Assembly (NCBI GenBank): GCA_023412275.1
Contig: JAEYNY010000189.1
Span: forward strand, 1 to 18,109
From: Bacillota bacterium
GTDB lineage: Bacteria > Bacillota > Clostridia > Acetivibrionales > DSM-1351
Direction: 5' to 3'
Length of the DNA: 18,109 bases
Of the stretch, positions 7,431 to 14,474 are shown in pieces. The position numbers were made by a program, and so were the translations under genes. A model generated the notes under the pieces. It was not told the origin of the DNA. It made no database searches and saw only the letters and a list, made by a program, of their open reading frames with translations. Numbering within the stretch: the stretch's first letter is position 1; every line of letters starts with the position of its first letter.

Positions 7431-9077
7431 TTGAAAGATATAATATATATTACCGGACATAAAAATCCGGACACAGACTCTATATGTTCAGCTATTGCCT
7501 ACGCAGAATTAAAAAAAAGACATGCTACCCATGCTGTTCCCATTAGAATAGGAGATATAAACAAGGAAACTGAATTTGTACTGAAATATTTTGGAGTAGA
7601 GGTACCGGAATTCCGTGAAACAGTTAGAACACAGATTTCAGATCTGGATATTGACGTAATAAGTCCTGTTTCAGAGGATATATCCATTAAGGCGGCTTGG
7701 AGCATAATGGTAAAGAATAATGTAAAAGTTCTCCCGGTAGCAGATGTTAAGGGGAAGCTTACCGGTATAATTACACTGTCCGATATTACCGGCAGCTATC
7801 TGGATGCACTGGAAAACAATATTCTGTGCGCCAGCGGAACACCTTGCAGAAATATAATGGATACACTTGCTGCAAAGTTGGTTTGCGGAAATGAAGAAGA
7901 ATTTAAATCAGCAGGTAAGGTCGTAATTGCAGCTATGGCACCCGAGGACATGGTTCCTTTCGTTGATAAAGGAGATATTGTTCTTGTGGGTAGCAGAAAG
8001 GACAGCCAGCTTAAGGCTATAGAGATTGGTGCAAGCAGTCTGATAATTACCTGTGGTGCAACGGCGGATGAGGAAGTAATAAAGTATGCCGAGGAAAAAG
8101 GTTGCATAGTAATGGACACCTACTACGATACCTTTACTACTGCAAGGCTTATCAATCAAAGTATTCCTGTAAGTCATATCATGACCAAGGAACAACTAAT
8201 CAGTTTCAATATCAATGACTACATAGACAATATCAAAGATAAAATGCTTAAAACCAGATACCGTAGTTACCCTGTGGTTGACGATAATGGTATTATCAAG
8301 GGATTTATTTCAAGATATCATCTTATTACACAACGTCGGAAAAAAGTAATTCTCCTTGATCATAATGAAAGAGCACAGACTATTGACGGTATAGATCAGG
8401 CTGATATACTTGAAATCATAGACCATCACAGAATAGGGGATATTCAGACCGGATACCCTATATTCTTCAAAAATGACGCAGTAGGAAGTACTTCTACATT
8501 AATTGCCAATATGTATTTTGAAAATGGTATGAATCCGTCTAAAAGTGTAGCAGGTCTTTTATGTGCAGCGATTATATCTGATACAATGAAATTTAAATCA
8601 CCCACAAGCACATATTCGGACGAGTTGGCTGCAAGCAGACTTGCGAAAATAGCGGACATTAATATAGACGAATTTGCAACATCTTTATTTAAAGCAAATG
8701 CATCCCTTCAGGGAATGACTCCTCAGACAATCCTCGATTACGACTTTAAGGATTTCGTATTCAACAAATATAAAATCGGAATAGGACAAATAAATTCCAG
8801 TGACTCAGAGGGCCTTCACAAAATAAAGGACGAATTGCTGAAGCATATGAGAACTGTTCTGGAAAACAAGGGCTACAACCTCATTTTGCTATTGATTACA
8901 AACATAATAAAAGAAGGGTCAGAACTTCTGTTTGTAGGAGACGACCACGCTGCCCTAATGGAGAAAGCCTTTAATATAAAAACAGGGGAAAACAGTGCTT
9001 TCCTAAAAGGTGTAGTTTCCAGGAAAAAACAAGTTGTTCCACAGATTTCAAGTACTATTCAAAGGGAATCCATCTAA
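7431..9077 (+). CDS. Manganese-dependent inorganic pyrophosphatase with CBS and DRTGG domains
   Basis: Family II (DHH) pyrophosphatase, 548 aa, which hydrolyses pyrophosphate to phosphate in the cytoplasm. The catalytic DHH domain is split by a regulatory insert. The N-terminal motif GHKNPDTDS holds metal ligands H10, D14 and D16. Then come CBS-1 (about 75-125), a DRTGG domain (about 140-250) and CBS-2 (about 250-303). Catalysis resumes with LLDHNE (308-313), DHH (331-333) and VGSTST (351-356). The C-terminal DHHA2 part ends with the substrate-binding SRKKQ motif. This layout and length match the clostridial CBS-PPases, which are known to be regulated by adenine nucleotides. The start is TTG 7431, set by TTGGAGG (7414-7420). 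The gene has its own promoter and terminator. Confidence 0.95.
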   Translation: MKDIIYITGHKNPDTDSICSAIAYAELKKRHATHAVPIRIGDINKETEFVLKYFGVEVPEFRETVRTQISDLDIDVISPVSEDISIKAAWSIMVKNNVKVLPVADVKGKLTGIITLSDITGSYLDALENNILCASGTPCRNIMDTLAAKLVCGNEEEFKSAGKVVIAAMAPEDMVPFVDKGDIVLVGSRKDSQLKAIEIGASSLIITCGATADEEVIKYAEEKGCIVMDTYYDTFTTARLINQSIPVSHIMTKEQLISFNINDYIDNIKDKMLKTRYRSYPVVDDNGIIKGFISRYHLITQRRKKVILLDHNERAQTIDGIDQADILEIIDHHRIGDIQTGYPIFFKNDAVGSTSTLIANMYFENGMNPSKSVAGLLCAAIISDTMKFKSPTSTYSDELAASRLAKIADINIDEFATSLFKANASLQGMTPQTILDYDFKDFVFNKYKIGIGQINSSDSEGLHKIKDELLKHMRTVLENKGYNLILLLITNIIKEGSELLFVGDDHAALMEKAFNIKTGENSAFLKGVVSRKKQVVPQISSTIQRESI

Positions 9078-9095
9078 AAAACGTATTTAATAATC

Positions 9096-9135
9096 AGGTA
9101 TCAGTACACATAAGTGTGTAGCTGGTACCTTTTTT
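9096..9135 (+). terminator. Intrinsic terminator after the pyrophosphatase gene
   Basis: AGGTATCAGTACACA (9096-9110) pairs with TGTGTAGCTGGTACCT (9115-9130), allowing one wobble pair and one bulge. A run of T follows to 9135. It isolates the pyrophosphatase from the next operon. Confidence 0.88.
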
Positions 9136-9179
9136 GTTTTCAGTTTTGTAACAATTCTACTTCCAGAATTCATCCAACG

Positions 9180-9209
9180 TTCAGGAAATCATCACATTAA
9201 AAAGATAAT
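9180..9209 (+). promoter_or_regulatory. Weak candidate promoter of the VTC operon
   Basis: TTCAGG (9180-9185), an 18-bp spacer and GATAAT (9204-9209) are the best pair found between the pyrophosphatase terminator and the VTC gene. Both hexamers deviate from consensus. An operon promoter is expected here because a terminator lies upstream. Confidence 0.35.
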
Positions 9210-9228
9210 ATTTTTATGTATTGTAGTG

Positions 9229-9254
9229 CCGGGTTTTAATAAAATTCGGGAGGT
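9229..9254 (+). promoter_or_regulatory. Stem-loop abutting the VTC ribosome-binding site
   Basis: CCGGGTTTT (9229-9237) can pair with AAAATTCGG (9241-9249) as a 9-bp stem with two G-U pairs and a three-base loop. Its last two bases are the first bases of the GGGAGG ribosome-binding site (9248-9253). The hairpin could tune translation of the operon's first gene. It could also be chance in AT-rich DNA. Confidence 0.4.
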
Positions 9255-9259
9255 GAAAC

Positions 9260-9946
9260 ATGGAAGAATTAAAATTAAGGCATGAAATAAAACATGAAAT
9301 TTCAACATCTGACTACATTGCCTTACAGCAACGGCTTAAATTCATAGCCCAAAAGGACCCAAATGTAGATGAAAGTGGCAGATATAAAATCAGGAGTTTA
9401 TATTTTGATAATGTTGATGATAAAGCACTTAATGAAAAGATTATGGGTCTGAATAACAGAGAGAAATTCAGAATCCGTTATTACAATGGTGACACCCGGT
9501 ATATCAAGCTTGAAAAGAAAGGAAAAATAGACGGACTGTGCTATAAAAAGTCCACTCCATTGACGGTGGAACAGTGTGAACAAATAATAAACAATGACAT
9601 AAAGTGGATGAGATTTTCAGAGAATCCGCTGCTGGTTGAATTGTACACCAAAATGAATTTCCAACAGTTAAGACCTAAAACTCTGGTGGACTATATCAGA
9701 GAACCTTATATTTATAAACCGGGTAACGTAAGAATTACTTTTGACAGCTGCATTAAGACCGGTATTAATTCAAAAGAGCTTTTTAATCAACAAACTGCTG
9801 CCATGAATGTTCACAATTTTAACAAAATCATATTGGAAGTAAAATTTGATGAATTTCTGCCTGAAATAATCCGTGATATCATTCAGCTTGGGCACAGACG
9901 GAATTCAGCGTTTTCAAAATATGCAGCCTGCAGGATATTTGGCTAA
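9260..9946 (+). CDS. VTC-domain protein (polyphosphate polymerase-like)
   Basis: A stand-alone VTC domain of 228 aa. In yeast Vtc4 this tunnel fold makes polyphosphate from ATP. For bacterial stand-alone versions the reaction is inferred. The tunnel's charged strands are visible: RHEIKHEI (7-14), IRSLYFD (44-50), REKFRIRYY (67-75), IKLEKK (82-87), RPKTLVDYIREPY (138-150), VRITFD (157-162), ILEVKFD (191-197) and SKYAACR (219-225). The basic residues and E193 match the pattern expected for triphosphate and metal binding. There is no signal peptide or membrane segment, so it is probably cytoplasmic or at the inner membrane face. GGGAGG (9248-9253) sets the ATG. It is first of three closely spaced genes (24 and 15 bp gaps), followed by a DUF4956 membrane protein and a CotH kinase. 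Confidence 0.88.
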   Translation: MEELKLRHEIKHEISTSDYIALQQRLKFIAQKDPNVDESGRYKIRSLYFDNVDDKALNEKIMGLNNREKFRIRYYNGDTRYIKLEKKGKIDGLCYKKSTPLTVEQCEQIINNDIKWMRFSENPLLVELYTKMNFQQLRPKTLVDYIREPYIYKPGNVRITFDSCIKTGINSKELFNQQTAAMNVHNFNKIILEVKFDEFLPEIIRDIIQLGHRRNSAFSKYAACRIFG

Positions 9947-9970
9947 TCTAAAATCAGGAGGATTAAGTAA

Positions 9971-10642
9971 ATGAATTTTAATGATATTTTTAAATCTAAT
10001 TTTATTGAAAAGGTTTCATCTTTTTCACCCTTGGATATGGTAATCGCATTGGCAGTTTCCTTTGCACTTGGGTTATTTATATTTTATGTATACAAGAAGA
10101 CCTTTAACGGAGTAATGTATTCCGCAAGCTTTGGAGTTTCCCTACTGGCAATGACACTTATAACTACGCTTATAATTTTGGCGGTAACATCCAACGTTAT
10201 TCTTTCACTTGGTATGGTTGGTGCATTGTCTATTGTTCGTTTCAGGTCAGCTATAAAGGAACCCATGGACATAGCATTCCTGTTCTGGTCCATTTCCGCA
10301 GGTATTGTGACAGGTGCAGGACTTATACCTCTGGGTGTATTCGGCTCATTGTTCATAGGAGTTGTTATGGTATTGTTCGTAAATAAAAAAACCACTGATA
10401 ATCCTTACATCTTGGTAGTAAATTGTACCGATGAAAAAGCGGAAAAGCTAGTTAACAGTGCCATAAGTGATAATGTTAAAAAGCACATGGTTAAATCAAA
10501 GGCTGTTACCACAAGTGGAATTGAACTCACAGTAGAAGTCAGATTAAAAGACAGTACTACTGAATTTGTAAACAGAATTTCAGATATCGGAGGAGTAACA
10601 AACACGGTACTTGTAAGCTATAACGGGGAGTACATGTCATAA
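9971..10642 (+). CDS. DUF4956 family multi-pass membrane protein
   Basis: Protein of 223 aa with no assigned biochemical function. The N-terminal two-thirds is hydrophobic, with likely membrane segments at about 21-41, 51-72, 74-89, 101-118 and 120-137. The strongly conserved family signature sits between the third and fourth segments: GMVGALSIVRFRSAIKEP (81-98), followed by DIAFLFWSISAGI. The C-terminal 80 residues form a soluble alpha/beta region reminiscent of small regulatory domains, probably cytoplasmic. CAGGAGG (about 9955-9961) precedes the ATG. Its position between a VTC-domain gene and a CotH kinase gene suggests it couples them across the membrane or carries an ion or phosphate-related substrate. 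That role is inferred from context only. Confidence 0.88.
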   Translation: MNFNDIFKSNFIEKVSSFSPLDMVIALAVSFALGLFIFYVYKKTFNGVMYSASFGVSLLAMTLITTLIILAVTSNVILSLGMVGALSIVRFRSAIKEPMDIAFLFWSISAGIVTGAGLIPLGVFGSLFIGVVMVLFVNKKTTDNPYILVVNCTDEKAEKLVNSAISDNVKKHMVKSKAVTTSGIELTVEVRLKDSTTEFVNRISDIGGVTNTVLVSYNGEYMS

Positions 10643-10657
10643 ATTTGGAGGCAGCTA

Positions 10658-12925
10658 ATGATAACCAGCAAATATATAAATATAATTATTGCTGTTGTTC
10701 TGCTTGTGGTGGTTGTCTTTACCGGAATCTTTATAACTGTTCCCGGCTCAATAGGAATAGCCACTGAAAATTCCCAGCCTGAATATGTCACAAAGTTGTT
10801 TAATAAGAATAAGATAATTTCTATTGATATAAAGGCAGATAAGAAAGAATGGGAAGACATGTTGAAAAATGCAACGAGCGAAGAGTATATTCAATGCGAT
10901 GTAACTATCAACGGTGTAACCTATAAATCAGTGGGTATAAGGCCTAAAGGTAATTCAAGCTTATCCATGGTAGCAAACAGCGATTCAGACAGATACAGCT
11001 TTAAATTGGAGTTCGACCACTATATAAAGGGACAAACCTGTATGGGAATGGACAAAATGGTTATTAACAATATACAGGGAGATTCCACATATATGAAGGA
11101 ATACCTTTCTCTTGACATGATGTCCTATATGGGTGTTACTACTCCTTTGTTTACCTACACTGATGTAACCGTAAACGGTGAAAAGTGGGGGTTCTATCTT
11201 GCAGTTGAGGCTATGGAGGAATCCTTCGCCGAGAGAAATTATGGTGATGATTTTGGGAAATTATATAAGCCCGAAACTATGGGAAAACGGGGAAATGGAA
11301 TGATGAAGGATTTTCCGGGCAATCAGGATGGACAGAAGGGCAATAAACTGGAAAACGGAAATCAACAGCAAAAACCGGAAGTAGTTTCAGGTGCCAATGC
11401 CAAAGGCAATGGAATAAATGGCAAAACAAAAACAGCTGACACGAAAAATAATGTTCAAGACCAACAAAAAGGCCCGAATAATCAGAATCAGGACGCAAAC
11501 CAGGGGGGAGGCCCCGGAGGTTTCCCGGGAGGGCCGGGATTTGGCGGATTTGGAAATAACCAAGGCGGAGGAGCCGACCTGAAATACATTGATAATAAAA
11601 TAAGCAGTTATTCAAATATATTTGAAGGAGAAATATTTAAAGGTACTGATGCAGACTATAAAAGAGTTATAAAAGCTATTGAGAATCTAAACAACGGAAC
11701 AGAACTTGAAAAATATATCAATGTTGATGAATGTCTTAAATATTTCGCTGTAAATACAGTGGTAGTTAATCTGGACAGTTATTTCAGCAATATGAAGCAT
11801 AACTATTATCTTTATGAGGACAACGGTCAGCTTTCGATGCTACCATGGGATTATAATCTTGCTTTTGCAGGCTTTCAGTCCGGGTCGGCATCTGCAGCCG
11901 TAAACTTCCCTATAGATACGCCGGTATCGGGTGTTGAAATGTCTGAGAGACCGATTTTAAACAAACTTCTTGAAGTTGATGAGTATAAGGAAAAATATCA
12001 TAATTATTTGCAGGACATACTTGACGGATATTTTGACAACGGGAAATTTGACAAAACAGTGGATGAACTGAATTCATTGATTGGGGAATATGTTAAAAAC
12101 GATGCAACGGCATTTTACTCATATGACAAATATACCGCAGGTATAGCCATGCTGAAAGAGTTCGGTAATCTAAGAGCAAAAAGTATTCAGGGACAGTTGG
12201 ACGGAAGTATTCCATCAACAACCCAAGAACAGTCAAAGGCTTCTGACAAATTAATAGATGCATCTGCAATAAACCTTTCAGTTTTGGGGACTATGGGGGC
12301 ACAATGGGGAGCCGGCGGTATGGGCAGAGACGGTGCAAACAAACCCCAAGGAGGACAGAAACAAGGTGAGAATCAAATGCCAAAGGAAGGAATGAAGCCG
12401 CCCCAAGGAAACCAGCAACAAGGTAATGGACAAATGCCTCAGGGAGGAATGGAGCTGCCACAAGGTATGGAGCCGCCACAAGGTATGGAACCGCCTCAAG
12501 GGAATCAACAGCAGGGTGATGGTCAAATGCCACAGAGAGGCATGGAACCGCCACAAGGGAACCAACAGCAAGGTGATGGTCAGGGCTTCGGGGATATGCC
12601 TGACAGGGATGTGATGATGCAGGCTATGAAGATAATACAATCCGCCAACGGAAAAGATTTGACTGACGAACAGATTCAACAGTTAAAAGCACTCGGTTTG
12701 ACTGACGAACAGCTAAATTTTGTCCAAAATATGCCCTTTGGAAACGGAGGAATGGGGGGAGGCGGATTTCCTGGGCAAAACGGCAAAAATGTTGCAGGAG
12801 CCCACAACATGCAGTCAGTAACACGAATGTCAGTTGAAGATGTTGTAATACTGGGGGTTTGTTTAGTATCTTTGTCAGTCGGACTGCTGTTCGTCATAAA
12901 ATTTAAACGTAGAAAAAGCAGTTGA
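10658..12925 (+). CDS. CotH-family protein kinase, membrane anchored, with low-complexity insert and Gln/Pro/Met repeats
   Basis: Large 755-aa protein of the CotH family, atypical protein kinases first known from Bacillus spore coat assembly. An N-terminal membrane segment or signal anchor (about 7-28) is followed by the CotH domain (about 45-515). Recognisable blocks are VGIRPKGNSS (92-101), YSFKLEFD (113-120), LAVEAMEESF (181-190), VVNLDSYFSNMKHNYYLY (369-386) and LPWDYNLAF (395-403). D373 and D398 are candidate catalytic and metal-binding aspartates (inferred from spacing). A Gly/Asn/Gln-rich insert (about 212-306) splits the kinase domain. A Gln/Pro/Met repeat tract (about 563-645), a small acidic helical part (650-690) and a second membrane helix (about 728-748) with a KFKRRKSS tail complete it, so most of the protein should face outward. 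GGAGG (10647-10651) sets the ATG. Its substrate is unknown; a cell-surface rather than spore role is possible. Confidence 0.88.
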   Translation: MITSKYINIIIAVVLLVVVVFTGIFITVPGSIGIATENSQPEYVTKLFNKNKIISIDIKADKKEWEDMLKNATSEEYIQCDVTINGVTYKSVGIRPKGNSSLSMVANSDSDRYSFKLEFDHYIKGQTCMGMDKMVINNIQGDSTYMKEYLSLDMMSYMGVTTPLFTYTDVTVNGEKWGFYLAVEAMEESFAERNYGDDFGKLYKPETMGKRGNGMMKDFPGNQDGQKGNKLENGNQQQKPEVVSGANAKGNGINGKTKTADTKNNVQDQQKGPNNQNQDANQGGGPGGFPGGPGFGGFGNNQGGGADLKYIDNKISSYSNIFEGEIFKGTDADYKRVIKAIENLNNGTELEKYINVDECLKYFAVNTVVVNLDSYFSNMKHNYYLYEDNGQLSMLPWDYNLAFAGFQSGSASAAVNFPIDTPVSGVEMSERPILNKLLEVDEYKEKYHNYLQDILDGYFDNGKFDKTVDELNSLIGEYVKNDATAFYSYDKYTAGIAMLKEFGNLRAKSIQGQLDGSIPSTTQEQSKASDKLIDASAINLSVLGTMGAQWGAGGMGRDGANKPQGGQKQGENQMPKEGMKPPQGNQQQGNGQMPQGGMELPQGMEPPQGMEPPQGNQQQGDGQMPQRGMEPPQGNQQQGDGQGFGDMPDRDVMMQAMKIIQSANGKDLTDEQIQQLKALGLTDEQLNFVQNMPFGNGGMGGGGFPGQNGKNVAGAHNMQSVTRMSVEDVVILGVCLVSLSVGLLFVIKFKRRKSS
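12389..12590 (+). repeat. Degenerate in-frame tandem repeats in the CotH gene
   Basis: Three imperfect copies of a coding unit reading roughly GMxPPQGNQQQGxGQMPQ begin near 12389, 12482 and 12539. Shorter PQGMEPPQGM copies lie between the first and second. The copies differ at the DNA level, mostly at third bases, so they are not recent duplications. They could still vary in number between strains. Confidence 0.8.
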
Positions 12926-12989
12926 TAAATATATCTGACCAAAATGAGAAAAGCTATATTAAACAAGGTTTTGGGACTGTTTCCATGAG

Positions 12990-13018
12990 TTGACACAAAA
13001 TTTGCTTTTTAGTATATT
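12990..13018 (+). promoter_or_regulatory. Strong sigma-A promoter of the CNNM/CorC gene
   Basis: A perfect TTGACA (12990-12995), a 17-bp spacer and TATATT (13013-13018) lie about 65 bp before the chosen start. I see no convincing terminator between the CotH gene and this promoter. Confidence 0.8.
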
Positions 13019-13081
13019 AGGTTTATACGAGACGGTTGCGTAAATAAACTTTGCATATATATGGCGTGGAGGTTGGATTAT

Positions 13082-14386
13082 TTGTTAACTAAAGTTTTAC
13101 TGCTTGTGGTTCTTGTACTGTTAAATGCATTTTTTTCGGGATCTGAGATTGCCCTCATTTCTTTAAACGACAAAATAATAAAGAAACAGGCGGAAGAGGG
13201 GGATAAAAAAGCAAAACAGCTCTATAGCTTTCTTAGCGAGCCAAGCAGGTTTTTGGCAACCATTCAGATTGGTATAACGTTGGCAGGTTTCCTTGCAAGT
13301 GCATTTGCCACGGAAAGCTTTGTGGACGATTTAACAGGATTATTGGTAAAGGCGGGTTTGCCAGTTGCTGAATCTGTTATTAGAAGTGTTTCACTTGTAG
13401 TGATTACCATAATTCTTTCGTACTTCACATTGGTTTTCGGTGAGTTGATACCTAAGAGATTGGCTATGCAAAAGGCTGAGTTCTTGGCTAACATAGCCGT
13501 AGGCCCATTGATGTTCTTATCCCGTGTTACAAATCCTTTTGTAAGATTTCTGACGGTTTCAACAAACTTCTTCATTAAGATTTTTGGAGGAAATCCGGCA
13601 GGTGGTGACGATGAAAAAGTAACAGAGGAAGAAATCAGGATGATGATGGAAGTCGGCGAAGAAAGAGGCGTTATTCAGGACTCTGAAAAGGAAATGATAG
13701 ACAATATATTTGACTTTGATAATAAACGCGTTTCTGAGATAATGACACACCGTACTAATATTGACGGTATCCCTGTGGATTCAGACCTTGAATATGTTTT
13801 ATACGTCATGAACCGGGACAAATATACCAGAGTTCCTGTTTATAGTGAAAATTTGGATAATATAGTGGGGATACTGCATGTAAAGGATTTATTGGAGTAC
13901 ACGCAAAATAATGCTAAGGATTTTAGCCTGAAAAAAATTACAAGAAGTGCTTACTTTGTTCCCGAATCAAAGAGAACTGACGAGTTGTTCAAAGAAATGC
14001 AGAAGAACAAGATTCATCTGGCGGTTGTAATAGATGAGTACGGCGGTACAGCAGGAATAGTTACAATAGAAGATTTGCTTGAAGAAATAGTTGGAAATAT
14101 TTTTGACGAATACGACGTAGAACAAAAAGATATAGAATACCTTGAGAACGATACTTACATTTTTGGTGGAGCCATAAGTCTTGATAAGGTTGAGGAAGTA
14201 TTGGACGAGGATCTTCCAGTTGACGAATTCGATACCTTGGGAGGCTTTATTCTAAAGCTTCTGGGCCGAATACCTAAAGTTGACGAAAAACCTGTTGTTC
14301 AATATGAAAATATAGTCTTTAGAGTAACTGAAATGGAAGGTAAGAGAATTGTAAAGGTACAGGCAAACAAAAAGGAAAAAATGTAA
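13082..14386 (+). CDS. CNNM/CorC (HlyC/CorC) family membrane protein with CBS pair
   Basis: Member of the DUF21-CBS-CorC_HlyC family, many of which are linked to magnesium or cobalt efflux. Order on the 434-aa protein: a DUF21/CNNM membrane domain (about 1-185), including NAFFSGSEIALISL near the start and FGELIPKRLAM; a cytoplasmic CBS pair (about 205-325), including VSEIMTHRTNI and YTRVPVYSENLDNIVGILHV; a conserved IDEYGGTAGIVTIEDLLEEIVG motif; and a C-terminal CorC_HlyC transporter-associated domain (about 345-430). I chose TTG 13082 because GGAGG (13068-13072) lies 9 bp upstream of it. The in-frame ATG at 13061 would add seven residues but has no ribosome-binding site, and this GGAGG would fall inside it. 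Bacillus homologues carry names such as YhdP or MpfA; the exact orthologue is not decided. Confidence 0.9.
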   Translation: MLTKVLLLVVLVLLNAFFSGSEIALISLNDKIIKKQAEEGDKKAKQLYSFLSEPSRFLATIQIGITLAGFLASAFATESFVDDLTGLLVKAGLPVAESVIRSVSLVVITIILSYFTLVFGELIPKRLAMQKAEFLANIAVGPLMFLSRVTNPFVRFLTVSTNFFIKIFGGNPAGGDDEKVTEEEIRMMMEVGEERGVIQDSEKEMIDNIFDFDNKRVSEIMTHRTNIDGIPVDSDLEYVLYVMNRDKYTRVPVYSENLDNIVGILHVKDLLEYTQNNAKDFSLKKITRSAYFVPESKRTDELFKEMQKNKIHLAVVIDEYGGTAGIVTIEDLLEEIVGNIFDEYDVEQKDIEYLENDTYIFGGAISLDKVEEVLDEDLPVDEFDTLGGFILKLLGRIPKVDEKPVVQYENIVFRVTEMEGKRIVKVQANKKEKM

Positions 14387-14422
14387 ATATTGTTGCAATA
14401 AGTAAAAATTGCTGGATTTATG

Positions 14423-14428
14423 TATAAT
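14423..14428 (+). promoter_or_regulatory. Possible -10 element of the secreted hydrolase gene
   Basis: A consensus TATAAT (14423-14428) lies about 11 bp before the start-site hairpin. No good -35 stands at normal spacing: the nearest TTGCAA (14393-14398) is 24 bp away. If used, the transcript would begin almost at the hairpin. Confidence 0.35.
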
Positions 14429-14438
14429 AATGTCATAT

Positions 14439-14471
14439 AATAACCTCATCAAAAATTGTGATGAGGTTATT
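14439..14471 (+). promoter_or_regulatory. Perfect 13-bp hairpin enclosing the ribosome-binding site of the secreted hydrolase gene
   Basis: AATAACCTCATCA (14439-14451) pairs perfectly with TGATGAGGTTATT (14459-14471) around a 7-base loop. The 3' arm contains the only ribosome-binding site of the next gene, ATGAGGT (14461-14467), 8 bp before ATG 14475. No clean T run follows, so it is a poor terminator for the upstream gene. It looks more like a translation-blocking leader hairpin, though a double role is possible. Confidence 0.65.
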
Positions 14472-14474
14472 CTT

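Noticed and set aside
11277..11615. Antisense frame in the CotH low-complexity insert
   Set aside because: It is a by-product of G-rich, stop-poor + strand coding sequence, with no ribosome-binding site or recognisable family.
12389..12590. CRISPR-like array
   Set aside because: The repeats are in-frame, degenerate, irregularly spaced and clearly code for a Gln/Pro/Met-rich linker.
12926..12989. Terminator after the CotH gene
   Set aside because: Only a 5-bp AAACA/TGTTT pairing with no T run was found, which is too weak to call.
13061..13081. ATG start of the CNNM/CorC gene
   Set aside because: There is no ribosome-binding site before it, and GGAGG lies downstream of it at the right distance for TTG 13082. 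It cannot be fully excluded.
14409..14474. Upstream extension of the secreted hydrolase
   Set aside because: It would run through the hairpin and place 22 residues before a clean signal peptide.
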